From Phycisphaerae bacterium (GTDB lineage: Bacteria > Planctomycetota > Phycisphaerae > Phycisphaerales > SM1A02), in NCBI GenBank assembly GCA_016795035.1, contig JAEUIT010000005.1, positions 1-46,176 on the forward strand: 46,176 bases of DNA. The letters are read 5' to 3'. The notes beneath the pieces are model-generated. The model did no database searches. It had not been told where the DNA came from and worked only from the letters and a program-made list of their open reading frames with translations. Every line of letters starts with the position of its first letter. The first letter of the stretch is position 1. Of the stretch, positions 34,347 through 41,940 are shown one piece after another. The translations under genes and the position numbers were made by a program.

Positions 34347-36365
34347 TTACTTCGTCAGGCCCGGCACCAGATCGGCACCGGCCGGAATCTGCGCCGAACT
34401 CTCGCTGACGTCGTTCCCGATCGGCTCGTATTGCCCGCCGAGGTGCTTCGCGAGGAACGCTTCGGTGACCGCCGAGAACGCCATGTTGTTCTCCGGCCGC
34501 GCGAAGCCGTGGCCTTCATCCGGGAAGAGGACGTAGGTCACGGGGATGTTCCGCTTCTTCATCGCGGCGACGATCTGGTCGCTCTCCGCCTGCTTCACGC
34601 GCGGGTCGTTCGCGCCTTGGCCGATGAGGAGCGGGCGCTGGATGCGATCCACAAAGGTGATCGGCGAGATGCTCGCGAGGTACTTCTCGTCGTCGAGGCT
34701 GCCGACGCGCTGTTCGAACATCGCCTTCATCGGGCCCCAGTACGGCGGAATCGACTGGAGCAAGGTGACGATGTTCGACGGGCCGACGATGTCGACCGCG
34801 CACGCGAAGAAGTCCGGCGTGAACGTGAGACCCGCAAGCGCCGCGTAGCCGCCGTAGCTGCCGCCCATGATGGCGATCTTCTTCGGATCGGCGATGCCCT
34901 TCGCGACGGCCCAGTTCGAGGCGTCGATCAGGTCGTCGTGCATCTTCGCGGCCCACTGCCGATTGCCCGCGTTGAGGAAGTCCTTGCCGAATCCGGTCGA
35001 GCCGCGGAAGTTCACCGAGAGGACGGCGTAGCCGCGGTTCGCGAGCCACTGGTGGTACGGGTTGTAGCCCCACGAATCGCGGGCCCACGGACCGCCGTGC
35101 ACGAAGAGCACCATCGGCACGGGCTTCGACGAACCGGGCACGAAGCCCTTCGGCAGCGTGAGGTACGAGACGAGGTCGAGGCCGTCGCGGCTCTTGATGA
35201 CCTCGGGCGTCATCTTCACGAGCGGCAGGCCGCGCAGCGTGTCGTTCGACACGAAGAGGAACGACGCGTTCTTGCTCGTGCGGTCGTAGAGATACGTCTC
35301 GACCGGGCCGTCGTCGCGGACGAACGCGACGGTCCAGTAGCGGTCGTCGTCGCTCCGGCTCGTGATGATGAAGTCGCCGTCGGCGACCTTCTTCAACGTT
35401 GCAAGGTCAGGCGCGATGGCGGGGTCGATCGGCGTCCACTCGCTGCGGAGATACTCGAACGCGATCGCCTGCGGACGATTCGTCTTCGGGTCGATGAGCG
35501 TGTCGCCGGGCTCGCACCGCGGGTCGGTCTCGATGAGGCGCCACTGCTGTCCCTCGCCCTTCGGCGCGAACGTGACCTCGTAGAGGCCGCCGGTGTTCTT
35601 CGCTTCGGTGCGCGAGGTGTCGAGGACGAAGACGCTCTTGCCGTCCTTCGCGATGACGAAGGGCGACGAGCTCGCCGAGTTCTCGAAGGTCCACGACGCG
35701 AAGGGCTTCCACTCGCCGGCCGCCGTTTCGCGCATCTGCGCTTCGAGCGAGCCGTCGGGGAGCATGCGCGTGACGAGGCGCACGTTCCAGTCCTTGTCGG
35801 GCAGCATGCTGATCCAGCCGCCCTCATTCTTGAAGACCATCTCGCCCTTGCCGGTGCGCGTGTCGATGCGCCAGGCGTCGAACATCGCGGGGTCGCGGTT
35901 GTTGACGCTGACGAGGACTTGGTGCGGATGGTCGGCGTCGGTCGCGAGGATCGAGGCCCGCGTGCCGGGCCACGGCGTGAGGCAGGTCTCGGCGCCGCTC
36001 GCGAGGTCGACGGCGAAGATCTGGAAGTTCTCGTCGCCGCCGCGATCCTGGAGGTAGACGATCTGGCTGCTGCCAGGCACGAAGTTCCACTGACGGATCG
36101 GACGCGTGGTCGACTGCGTGAGCGGCTTCGGCTCGCCCGACGGCTTGCCGTCGACGAGCGGCTGCACCCACACGTTGAGAACGCCGTCGCGCGGCGCGAC
36201 GAAGCCGAGCGATGTGCCGTCGGGACTCACCTTCGCGCCGGAGCGCTGCGGGTTGCCGAAGAGCACTTCGCGCGGGATGAGCGGTGCGGACACCGGCGGC
36301 GCGGTCTGCGCGAACGCCGAAGATGTGGTCACGAGTCCAAGCATGAGTGATGTGAGGATTCGCAT
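34347..36365 (-). CDS. S9 family prolyl oligopeptidase-like peptidase
   Basis: The signal peptide (MRILTSLMLGLVTTSSAFAQ) indicates export. A beta-propeller of about 370 residues with W-N-F/Y-x-P-G-S repeats is followed by an alpha/beta hydrolase: nucleophile Ser503 in GGSYGGYAAL, Asp in GANDPRV and His in DEGHGFARPEN. This is the S9C acylaminoacyl-peptidase/dipeptidyl-peptidase layout. I chose the ATG at 36365, not the longer frame beginning at 36482, since the extension precedes a normal signal peptide and overlaps repeat sequence. 672 residues. Likely periplasmic peptide degradation. Confidence 0.95.
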   Translation of the reverse strand: MRILTSLMLGLVTTSSAFAQTAPPVSAPLIPREVLFGNPQRSGAKVSPDGTSLGFVAPRDGVLNVWVQPLVDGKPSGEPKPLTQSTTRPIRQWNFVPGSSQIVYLQDRGGDENFQIFAVDLASGAETCLTPWPGTRASILATDADHPHQVLVSVNNRDPAMFDAWRIDTRTGKGEMVFKNEGGWISMLPDKDWNVRLVTRMLPDGSLEAQMRETAAGEWKPFASWTFENSASSSPFVIAKDGKSVFVLDTSRTEAKNTGGLYEVTFAPKGEGQQWRLIETDPRCEPGDTLIDPKTNRPQAIAFEYLRSEWTPIDPAIAPDLATLKKVADGDFIITSRSDDDRYWTVAFVRDDGPVETYLYDRTSKNASFLFVSNDTLRGLPLVKMTPEVIKSRDGLDLVSYLTLPKGFVPGSSKPVPMVLFVHGGPWARDSWGYNPYHQWLANRGYAVLSVNFRGSTGFGKDFLNAGNRQWAAKMHDDLIDASNWAVAKGIADPKKIAIMGGSYGGYAALAGLTFTPDFFACAVDIVGPSNIVTLLQSIPPYWGPMKAMFEQRVGSLDDEKYLASISPITFVDRIQRPLLIGQGANDPRVKQAESDQIVAAMKKRNIPVTYVLFPDEGHGFARPENNMAFSAVTEAFLAKHLGGQYEPIGNDVSESSAQIPAGADLVPGLTK

Positions 36366-36411
36366 GAGGCGGTGGTGGGGTTTGGTGTGGCGAAACGACG
36401 AGCTGCGGACG

Positions 36412-36548
36412 AGGAGAATAGAGAATGGAGATTGGAGAATCCCGCCGCCGGATTGCAGCGCTCTTGCACGTGCGCCTAACACCGCACTCTAACTCCTGCT
36501 CCGGCACCACCCCGCCCTCTCCAATTTCCTCTCTCCATTTTCCGCCTC
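36412..36548. repeat. intergenic GAGAATGGAGATTGGAGA-type imperfect inverted repeat
   Basis: A purine-rich block at 36412-36438 (GAGAATAGAGAATGGAGATT then GGAGAA) is mirrored by the pyrimidine-rich CTCTCCAATTTCC and CTCTCCATTTTCC at 36512-36545. The arms are imperfect, with seven- to nine-base periodicity, separated by about 75 bases. It lies between the rpsG terminator and the S9 peptidase start. It is the second of three short-period intergenic repeats in the window. Confidence 0.65.
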
Positions 36549-36553
36549 ACCGG

Positions 36554-36586
36554 AAAAGAAAAACCCCGCACGAGCTCCGTGCGGGG
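36554..36586 (-). terminator. rho-independent terminator downstream of rpsG
   Basis: Read on the minus strand, CCCCGCACG (36586-36578) pairs perfectly with CGTGCGGGG (36572-36564) over a five-base loop and is followed by TTTTTCTTTT. It lies about 70 bases past the rpsG stop and would end the rpsL-rpsG transcript. Confidence 0.95.
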
Positions 36587-36615
36587 TTCGGGAATCGATT
36601 CTTGAAGTTCGGCCT

Positions 36616-36680
36616 CGCTTACCAAGCGAAGTGCGCGAAGGCCCCCAGCACTTCGCTTACCAAGCGAAGTGCGCAAAAGC
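36616..36680 (-). repeat. duplicated 3' end of rpsG, 27-bp direct repeat
   Basis: 36616-36642 repeats 36654-36680 at 25 of 27 positions, 38 bases apart. Both copies encode, on the minus strand, AFAHFAW followed by TAA; the two differences are synonymous (GCT TTT versus GCC TTC). The copy within rpsG carries its stop codon in a perfect 11-bp hairpin with a three-base loop (36648-36672). The downstream copy keeps only six base pairs. Confidence 0.9.
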
Positions 36681-37151
36681 CTTATTCGCTTCCGCCATGC
36701 GGTGCGTGTTGTCCTTCGTGGTCACGGCCTTGCCTTCGCCCTTCGCCGCATCCCAGAATTCCTTCGCGAGGCGGTCGCCCATCGGACGGCCCTTCTCGTC
36801 GCGAGCGGCTTCGATGATCCAGCGGAAGGCAAGCGACTGCTGACGACGCTTGTTGAGCTGCATCGGCACCTGGTAGTTGGCACCGCCGACGCGCTTCGAG
36901 CGGACTTCGACGACCGGACGCACGTTCTCGAGGGCCTTGTGGAAGAGTTCGATCGCGCTCTTCGGGAGCGTCTCGCTCTTTTCCTTCTCGAGGCGGGTCT
37001 GGATCTTGTCGAGCGCCGAGTACACCACGCGCTGCGCGGTGGCCTTTTCGCCACCGTACATCACGCAGTTGATGAACTTCGAAAGCACGCGATCCTGGAA
37101 ACGGGGATCGGGCTTGAGCTGCTCTTCCGAACGAGTGAACGTGCCTGCCAT
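36657..37151 (-). CDS. rpsG: 30S ribosomal protein S7
   Basis: Binds the 3' major domain of 16S rRNA and starts assembly of the small-subunit head. Recognised from KFINCVMYGGEKATAQRVVY, ENVRPVVEVRSKRVGGANYQVP and RWIIEAARD. 164 residues, a few longer than typical, ending AFAHFAW. ATG 37151 is preceded by AGGAG. It follows rpsL by 201 bases. The elongation factor genes that usually complete the str operon are not present downstream; the S9 peptidase region follows instead. Confidence 0.98.
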   Translation of the reverse strand: MAGTFTRSEEQLKPDPRFQDRVLSKFINCVMYGGEKATAQRVVYSALDKIQTRLEKEKSETLPKSAIELFHKALENVRPVVEVRSKRVGGANYQVPMQLNKRRQQSLAFRWIIEAARDEKGRPMGDRLAKEFWDAAKGEGKAVTTKDNTHRMAEANKAFAHFAW

Positions 37152-37294
37152 TGATCGACTCCTAGTGGCTTGACGACGCCCATCTGTAGGCCCGTCAGTG
37201 GGCCGATCCGTGGATCGATAGCGTCGTCTGTTTCACCGCGGCTGGGACGATGGGGATTCCCGGTCGAAAGCTGCCGCGATTACTGCCCGGCGTT

Positions 37295-37313
37295 GGCGCT
37301 GACCATCAGCGCC
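37295..37313 (-). promoter_or_regulatory. hairpin in the rpsL-rpsG spacer
   Basis: GGCGCTGA-TGG-TCAGCGCC on the minus strand forms an 8-bp stem with a triloop, about 40 bases after the rpsL stop and 145 bases before rpsG. In enterobacteria S7 represses the operon by binding this spacer; whether this hairpin plays such a part is only a guess. No U-tract follows it. Confidence 0.45.
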
Positions 37314-37352
37314 GGCGCGGGATATGTGTGATTCGTTGTCGCGCGAGATCGC

Positions 37353-37763
37353 TTACTTCTTCGCGGCGGGCTTCGCGCCCTTCGCGCCGGCAGCGGCCTT
37401 CTTCTTCACGCCGTAGAGCGAACGGCCCTTCTTACGGCCGTCGACGCCGAGGCAGTCGAGCGCGCCGCGGACGACGTGGTAGCGAACGCCCGGGAGGTCG
37501 CGGACACGGCCACCGCGGACGAGCACGATCGAGTGCTCCTGAAGGTTGTGACCTTCGCCGCCGATGTATGCCGTGACTTCGCGGCCATTCGAGAGACGCA
37601 CGCGGGCGACCTTACGAAGCGCCGAGTTCGGCTTCTTCGGGGTGACCGTGCGCACCTGGAGGCACACACCGCGCCGTTGTGGGCAAGCGCCGAGGTCCTT
37701 GACCTTCGACTTGGCGGCTTGGACGACGCGGGGCTTCCGGACGAGCTGATTGATCGTTGGCAT
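37353..37763 (-). CDS. rpsL: 30S ribosomal protein S12
   Basis: Sits at the decoding centre and contributes to translational accuracy; target of streptomycin resistance mutations. [74 protein letters not shown] are all typical, including Lys in TPKKPNS. The start ATG 37763 matches the family; the longer frame beginning at 37937 is spurious. 136 residues, with an Ala/Lys-rich C-terminal tail. No ribosome-binding sequence is evident before the ATG. Confidence 0.98.
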   Translation of the reverse strand: MPTINQLVRKPRVVQAAKSKVKDLGACPQRRGVCLQVRTVTPKKPNSALRKVARVRLSNGREVTAYIGGEGHNLQEHSIVLVRGGRVRDLPGVRYHVVRGALDCLGVDGRKKGRSLYGVKKKAAAGAKGAKPAAKK

Positions 37764-37782
37764 CGCAGGTACGCGTGAAAGC

Positions 37783-37826
37783 AAAACCCCCGGCCTCAGA
37801 GACAAAGCCCGTAGCGAGAGGCCGGG
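37783..37826 (-). promoter_or_regulatory. terminator-like hairpin in the rpsL leader (possible attenuator)
   Basis: On the minus strand CCCGGCCTC (37826-37818) and GAGGCCGGG (37797-37789) form a 9-bp GC stem with a 20-base loop, followed by GG and TTTT. It ends 20 bases before the rpsL start and lies downstream of the only good promoter seen (37848-37876). It might terminate rnhA transcription or regulate rpsL. Confidence 0.65.
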
Positions 37827-37847
37827 CGAAATAGGGGCGAATCGGGG

Positions 37848-37876
37848 ACTGTACTTGGGCGCGCGATGGGCCGCAA
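37848..37876 (-). promoter_or_regulatory. sigma70-type promoter of rpsL-rpsG
   Basis: TTGCGG (37876-37871) and TACAGT (37853-37848) on the minus strand are separated by exactly 17 bases. Each hexamer matches the consensus at four of six positions, in a GC-rich setting where such matches are rare. Transcription would begin near 37841, giving a leader of about 78 bases that includes the hairpin. Confidence 0.7.
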
Positions 37877-37940
37877 GCGATGTCTCGCGAAGTCGGCTCC
37901 CAAAACGACTTAGGACGATCGCGACCCCGCGGGCCAAGGG

Positions 37941-38426
37941 TCAGAGCTGGGACCGTTCGCGGAGCCGACGGATCTCGCCGACCGCCATCCGATCGCACCG
38001 TTCGTTGAACGCATGGCCGTTGTGGCCGCGGATCCACTCCGGCTCGACCCGGTGGAGCATCCGCAGCCGGTCGAGCTCTTCCCAGAGCTCCTGGTTGAGG
38101 ACCGGAGATTTGTCGGCCTTGCGCCATCCACGGGCTTTCCACCCGTCTATCCACTCAGACAAACCCTTCACCGCGTACTGGCTGTCCGAGACCACCCGGA
38201 CCCGGGACGGCTTCTTCAGGGACTTCAACCCCTCGATGATGGAGAGGAGTTCCATCCGATTGTTGGTCGTCCGGCCTTCGCCCCCCGACCCCAACAACTC
38301 CTTGCCGGAAGCAGGATCACGAAGGATGTAGGCCCAGCCGCCGGGGCCGGGGTTGCCCTCGCACGCACCATCCGTATAAAGCTCGACGAAGGGTCGGTCG
38401 GCGGTCGGTTTCGACGGAGAAGTCAC
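37941..38426 (-). CDS. rnhA: ribonuclease HI
   Basis: Cleaves the RNA strand of RNA-DNA hybrids. The catalytic set is complete: Asp in YTDGACEGNPGPGGW, Glu in NNRMELLSII, Asp in VVSDSQYAVKG, the loop His in IRGHNGHAFNERCD and the last Asp just after it. The GTG at 38426 was chosen because the conserved domain begins 14 residues later; the extension to 38477 adds unrelated sequence. 161 residues. It precedes rpsL on the same strand. Confidence 0.96.
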   Translation of the reverse strand: MTSPSKPTADRPFVELYTDGACEGNPGPGGWAYILRDPASGKELLGSGGEGRTTNNRMELLSIIEGLKSLKKPSRVRVVSDSQYAVKGLSEWIDGWKARGWRKADKSPVLNQELWEELDRLRMLHRVEPEWIRGHNGHAFNERCDRMAVGEIRRLRERSQL

Positions 38427-38530
38427 GCGCCCTTCATTACCACACCCGAGCGGTTCATGGCAGAGGGCTCGGGACAAGCGCCTCTCGCAGCGCCGCGAAC
38501 CAACCGCTTTACTGCCTCGGCACGTTCCCG

Positions 38531-38536
38531 TAGACT
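38531..38536 (+). promoter_or_regulatory. -10 TAGACT upstream of rpmF
   Basis: TAGACT lies 36 bases before the rpmF ATG, with TTTACT about 17 bases upstream as a possible -35 box. The hexamer is identical to those before nrfH and sucD, which supports it as the promoter element used here, in this case with a normal leader. Confidence 0.5.
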
Positions 38537-38572
38537 GCCCGATTCTCGAAAGCTCCGTCTACTGAGGCTCCC

Positions 38573-38761
38573 ATGGTTCCTGCATTTCGCCAATCTCCCG
38601 GCCGTACCCGTCGTCGTCGCGCGCACCAGGCGCTGAAGTCCACGCACACGACGCTGTGCCCCAACTGCGGCGGTTCGAAGCGGCCCCACACCGCGTGCGC
38701 CTCGTGCGGCTATGTCCGCCCGGGCCTCCAGGTGAAGGTCAAGAAGCCGGCCGACGCCTAA
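38573..38761 (+). CDS. rpmF: 50S ribosomal protein L32
   Basis: 62 residues with the L32 layout: a basic N-terminus ([12 protein letters not shown]) and a zinc site CPNC ... CASC with [14 protein letters not shown]. The conserved order rpmF-plsX-fabH-fabD is followed here, starting the fatty-acid cluster. The Zn-binding cysteines are all kept, so it is the zinc form of L32. Confidence 0.96.
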   Translation: MVPAFRQSPGRTRRRRAHQALKSTHTTLCPNCGGSKRPHTACASCGYVRPGLQVKVKKPADA

Positions 38762-38852
38762 GTCGGCACGCCTTCCGCGTCTCTTCCGTCTCTGATCCAT
38801 CGGACCCCGCGCCTCGCGCGGTTTCCGACTTCTACCGATAGGGGTTTTCTCC

Positions 38853-39875
38853 ATGCGAATCGGCATGGATGTCATGGGCGGCGACAACGCGCCGGACGAG
38901 ATCCTCAAAGGATCGCTCGCCGCGCTTCCGCATCTGCCGCCCGATGACACGTTGGTCCTGGTCGGCGACGAAGCCATCATCAAGGACATGCTCCGCGAGC
39001 GCGGCATCAAGGATCCGCGCATCGAGGTCGTGCACGCGAGTGAGGCGATCGGAATGGACGAGTCGCCCGTCGAGGCAGTGCGCCAGAAGCGCGACTCCTC
39101 GATCAATGTCTGCGCGCGCCTCGCGGGTCCGAAGGAAGAACCCGGCGTGCGCCTCGACGCGTGGATCTCCGCCGGCAACACCGGCGCGTGCGTGACGGCG
39201 GCGCAGATGTTCATGCGCCGACTCCCGAACGTCGCGCGCCCGGGCATCGCAGTCACGGTGCCCACCTTCAGCGGTCCGATCGTCCTGATCGACGTCGGCG
39301 CGAACATCGAGCCGAAGCCGCAACACCTCGCCCAGTACGGCGTGATGGGCGACGCCTACGCCCGCGCGATCCTCGGTATCCCGAATCCGCGCGTCGCGAT
39401 CATGAACGTCGGCGGCGAAGAGCAAAAGGGCACGGGTGAGATGCGCGAGGCGCGCGACCTCCTCCGCCGTGCCGAAGGCGTGCAGTTCATCGGCTTCGTC
39501 GAAGGCCGCGGCGTCTTTGACGGCGAGGCCGACGTCGTCATCACTGACGGCGTCCTCGGCAACGTCATGCTCAAGCTGGCCGAAGGCCTGAGCTCGGGCA
39601 TCTTCAAGGCGCTCGCCCGCGAGGTCTTCGAGATGGATCCCGAACTCGCGGTCCGACTCGAGCCGGTGGTCAAGAGCATCTACGCGAAGCACGATTACCA
39701 CGAGTACGGCGGCGCTCCGCTTCTCGGCGTGAACGGTGTCTGTCTCATCTCGCACGGCTCGAGCGTGGCGCGAACCATGAAGAACGCGGTGATCCGCGGT
39801 CGTCAGTTCGTCGAGAGCCGCGTGAACGACACGATCGTTCGTCGCCTCGCCAGCATGGAACCCGTGCCCGAATGA
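38853..39875 (+). CDS. plsX: phosphate acyltransferase PlsX
   Basis: Makes acyl-phosphate from acyl-ACP, the first step towards phosphatidic acid. N-terminal MRIGMDVMGGDNAP, ASEAIGMDESPVEAVR, SAGNTGACVTAAQ, then GPIVLIDVGAN and the C-terminal ARTMKNAVIRG are the family signatures. 340 residues. Stop overlaps the fabH start as ATGA. Part of the rpmF-fabF run. Confidence 0.97.
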   Translation: MRIGMDVMGGDNAPDEILKGSLAALPHLPPDDTLVLVGDEAIIKDMLRERGIKDPRIEVVHASEAIGMDESPVEAVRQKRDSSINVCARLAGPKEEPGVRLDAWISAGNTGACVTAAQMFMRRLPNVARPGIAVTVPTFSGPIVLIDVGANIEPKPQHLAQYGVMGDAYARAILGIPNPRVAIMNVGGEEQKGTGEMREARDLLRRAEGVQFIGFVEGRGVFDGEADVVITDGVLGNVMLKLAEGLSSGIFKALAREVFEMDPELAVRLEPVVKSIYAKHDYHEYGGAPLLGVNGVCLISHGSSVARTMKNAVIRGRQFVESRVNDTIVRRLASMEPVPE

Positions 39876-40888
39876 GCGCGCAGATCTTGCCGTCCGTCGG
39901 TTCCTTCGGCGTTCGCATCGCTGGGACCGGAAGCGCCGTTCCGTCGCAGGTCCTCTCGAATGCCGATCTCGCTCGGATGGTCGAGACCGACGACGACTGG
40001 ATCTTCCAGCGCACCGGCATTCGCGAGCGGCGCATCTCGAATCCCGACACCGAAGGCACCTACACGCTGTCGCGCGACGCCCTCGGCCGCGCGATCGAGG
40101 CCGCGAAGATCGATCCCAACACGATCGATCTCGTGATCTGCGGAACGTGCACGATGGAGATGAGCTGCCCGTCGACGGCGTGCCGCATCTCCGCCGCGGT
40201 CGGGGCGAAGTCGGCGGCGGCGTTCGACCTCGTTGCAGCCTGCTGCGGCTACGTCTACACGCTCAACGTTGCCGACGCGCTCATTCGCTCGGGCTCGTAC
40301 AAGACGATCGCGATCGTCGGCTGCGACGCGATGTCGTCGATCATCGACTACACCGACCGCGGCACGTCGATCCTCTTCGGCGACGCCGCCGGCGCCGCGA
40401 TCCTCACCCGCGACACCGATCGCACCAAGGGCTGCCTCTACCAGCACATGGGGGCCGACGGCAGCGACTGGGGCTCGCTCTACATCCCGCGCCGCCAGCG
40501 CGACATTCCCCCGCAGGACGCCGAGAACCGGAACCAACTCGGCAAGCTTCGCATGGAAGGCCGCGAGGTCTTCAAGTTCGCGGTCAACAAGTTCCGCGAA
40601 GTCATCGAAGACGCGATGGCGAAGACGAGTCTCGGCGTCAACGACATTGGCCAAGTGATCTGCCACCAGTCGAATGTCCGCATCATCGACGCCGCGCGCG
40701 AGCGCATCGGCTTCGATCGCGAGCAGGTCTACGTGAACATCGATCGCTTCGGCAACAGCTCCGCGGGCTCGGTCGGTCTCTGCTTCGACCAGCTCTGGAA
40801 AGCTGGCAAGGTGCCGTGCGAGAAGCCCGTCGTGTTCGTCGCGTTCGGCGGCGGCCTGACGTGGGCGAGCTCCGTCTGGCAACTCTGA
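39872..40888 (+). CDS. fabH: 3-oxoacyl-ACP synthase III
   Basis: Condenses acetyl-CoA with malonyl-ACP to start fatty-acid synthesis. Cys124 in DLVAACCGY is the nucleophile, followed by the His in ICHQSNVRII and the Asn in FGNSSAGS; the latter two complete the triad. ATG 39872 overlaps the plsX stop. 338 residues, a little longer than the usual 317-325 owing to the N-terminus. The residue after the catalytic Cys is another Cys, where Ser or Ala is more common. Confidence 0.97.
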   Translation: MSAQILPSVGSFGVRIAGTGSAVPSQVLSNADLARMVETDDDWIFQRTGIRERRISNPDTEGTYTLSRDALGRAIEAAKIDPNTIDLVICGTCTMEMSCPSTACRISAAVGAKSAAAFDLVAACCGYVYTLNVADALIRSGSYKTIAIVGCDAMSSIIDYTDRGTSILFGDAAGAAILTRDTDRTKGCLYQHMGADGSDWGSLYIPRRQRDIPPQDAENRNQLGKLRMEGREVFKFAVNKFREVIEDAMAKTSLGVNDIGQVICHQSNVRIIDAARERIGFDREQVYVNIDRFGNSSAGSVGLCFDQLWKAGKVPCEKPVVFVAFGGGLTWASSVWQL

Positions 40889-40965
40889 GCGGACACCGTT
40901 CCATCGTGGCGCTGCGGGGCGATCGCGTCGCGGCCTAGACATCGATTTCGCAGGAGACCTCTTCG

Positions 40966-41940
40966 ATGGCCATCACTCCGGTCATTCTCTGCCCGGGCCA
41001 AGGTGCCCAGGCGCTCGGCATGGGCAAGGCGTGGTTCGACGCGTCGCCCGAAGCCGCGAGCGTGTTCGCCGCCGCCGATCGCGTGCTCGGGTCGTCGAGC
41101 GATCTCGCGATGCCGGGCGGTGCAACGTTGAGTTCGCTCTGTTTCGGCGGCCCGATCGATGTCCTCAGCCGAACCGACGTCAGCCAGCCCGCGCTCTTCA
41201 CCGCGGGCGTCGCCTGCTATCGCGCGCTCGCCGTGAAGAACCCCGGGCTCGCGCCCTCGGCCGCCGCGGGACTGTCGCTCGGCGAGTACACCGCCCTTCA
41301 CCTGGCCGGCGCGCTCAGCTTCGAGGACGGCCTTCGGCTCGTCGCCCTTCGCGGCAAGCTGATGCAACAGGCGGCCGAAGCGAGCAAGGGCTCGATGGTC
41401 GCGCTTATCGGGGCCGACGAGACCCAGGCCCAAGCGGTCTGCGATGCAGCCGCCCAAGGCGACGTCCTTGTCTGTGCAAATTTCAATGCGCCGGGACAGA
41501 TCGTCCTCTCCGGTCATCTGGCCGCGTGCCAGAGGGCGGTCGAGGCCGCGTCGACCGTGGGTTGTCGGGCAACGCCGCTGCAAGTGGCCGGTGCCTTCCA
41601 CAGTCCGCTGATGGCGCCGGCGGCCGAAGGGCTGGCGAAGGCATTGGCCAGCGTCCCCATCGGTCCGCTTGCGGCGCCCGTCTGGTCGAACGTCACGGCG
41701 GAACCGCACGCCTCGACGGCCGATTCGCAGGGCGCGTCAACCTTGCGGAAACTTCTGGTCGAACAACTGGTGAGCCCAGTACGATGGGCCCAGTCCTGCG
41801 TACACATGCTGGCGGCCCTTCGCGGGCAGCCGGCCGGAATGGGACCGGTTTGGGAGATGGCCCCCGGCAACGTGCTGAAGGGTCTGATGAGACGGATTGA
41901 CCGTAGTTGCGAGGTACTCACGCATGACCAACCGAGCTAA
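40966..41940 (+). CDS. fabD: malonyl-CoA:ACP transacylase
   Basis: Loads malonyl groups on ACP. GQGAQALGMGKA near the N-terminus, nucleophile Ser104 in GLSLGEYTAL, and His in AGAFHSPLM. AGGAG lies eight bases before ATG 40966. 324 residues. The 3' end overlaps the following lipoprotein gene by 17 bases in another frame. Confidence 0.96.
   Translation: MAITPVILCPGQGAQALGMGKAWFDASPEAASVFAAADRVLGSSSDLAMPGGATLSSLCFGGPIDVLSRTDVSQPALFTAGVACYRALAVKNPGLAPSAAAGLSLGEYTALHLAGALSFEDGLRLVALRGKLMQQAAEASKGSMVALIGADETQAQAVCDAAAQGDVLVCANFNAPGQIVLSGHLAACQRAVEAASTVGCRATPLQVAGAFHSPLMAPAAEGLAKALASVPIGPLAAPVWSNVTAEPHASTADSQGASTLRKLLVEQLVSPVRWAQSCVHMLAALRGQPAGMGPVWEMAPGNVLKGLMRRIDRSCEVLTHDQPS

Noticed and set aside
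33459..36350. 963-codon open frame on the plus strand opposite the S9 peptidase and MoeB-like genes
   Set aside because: Arg/Val/Asp/Glu-rich shadow typical of high-GC antisense frames; both opposite genes have clear catalytic motifs.
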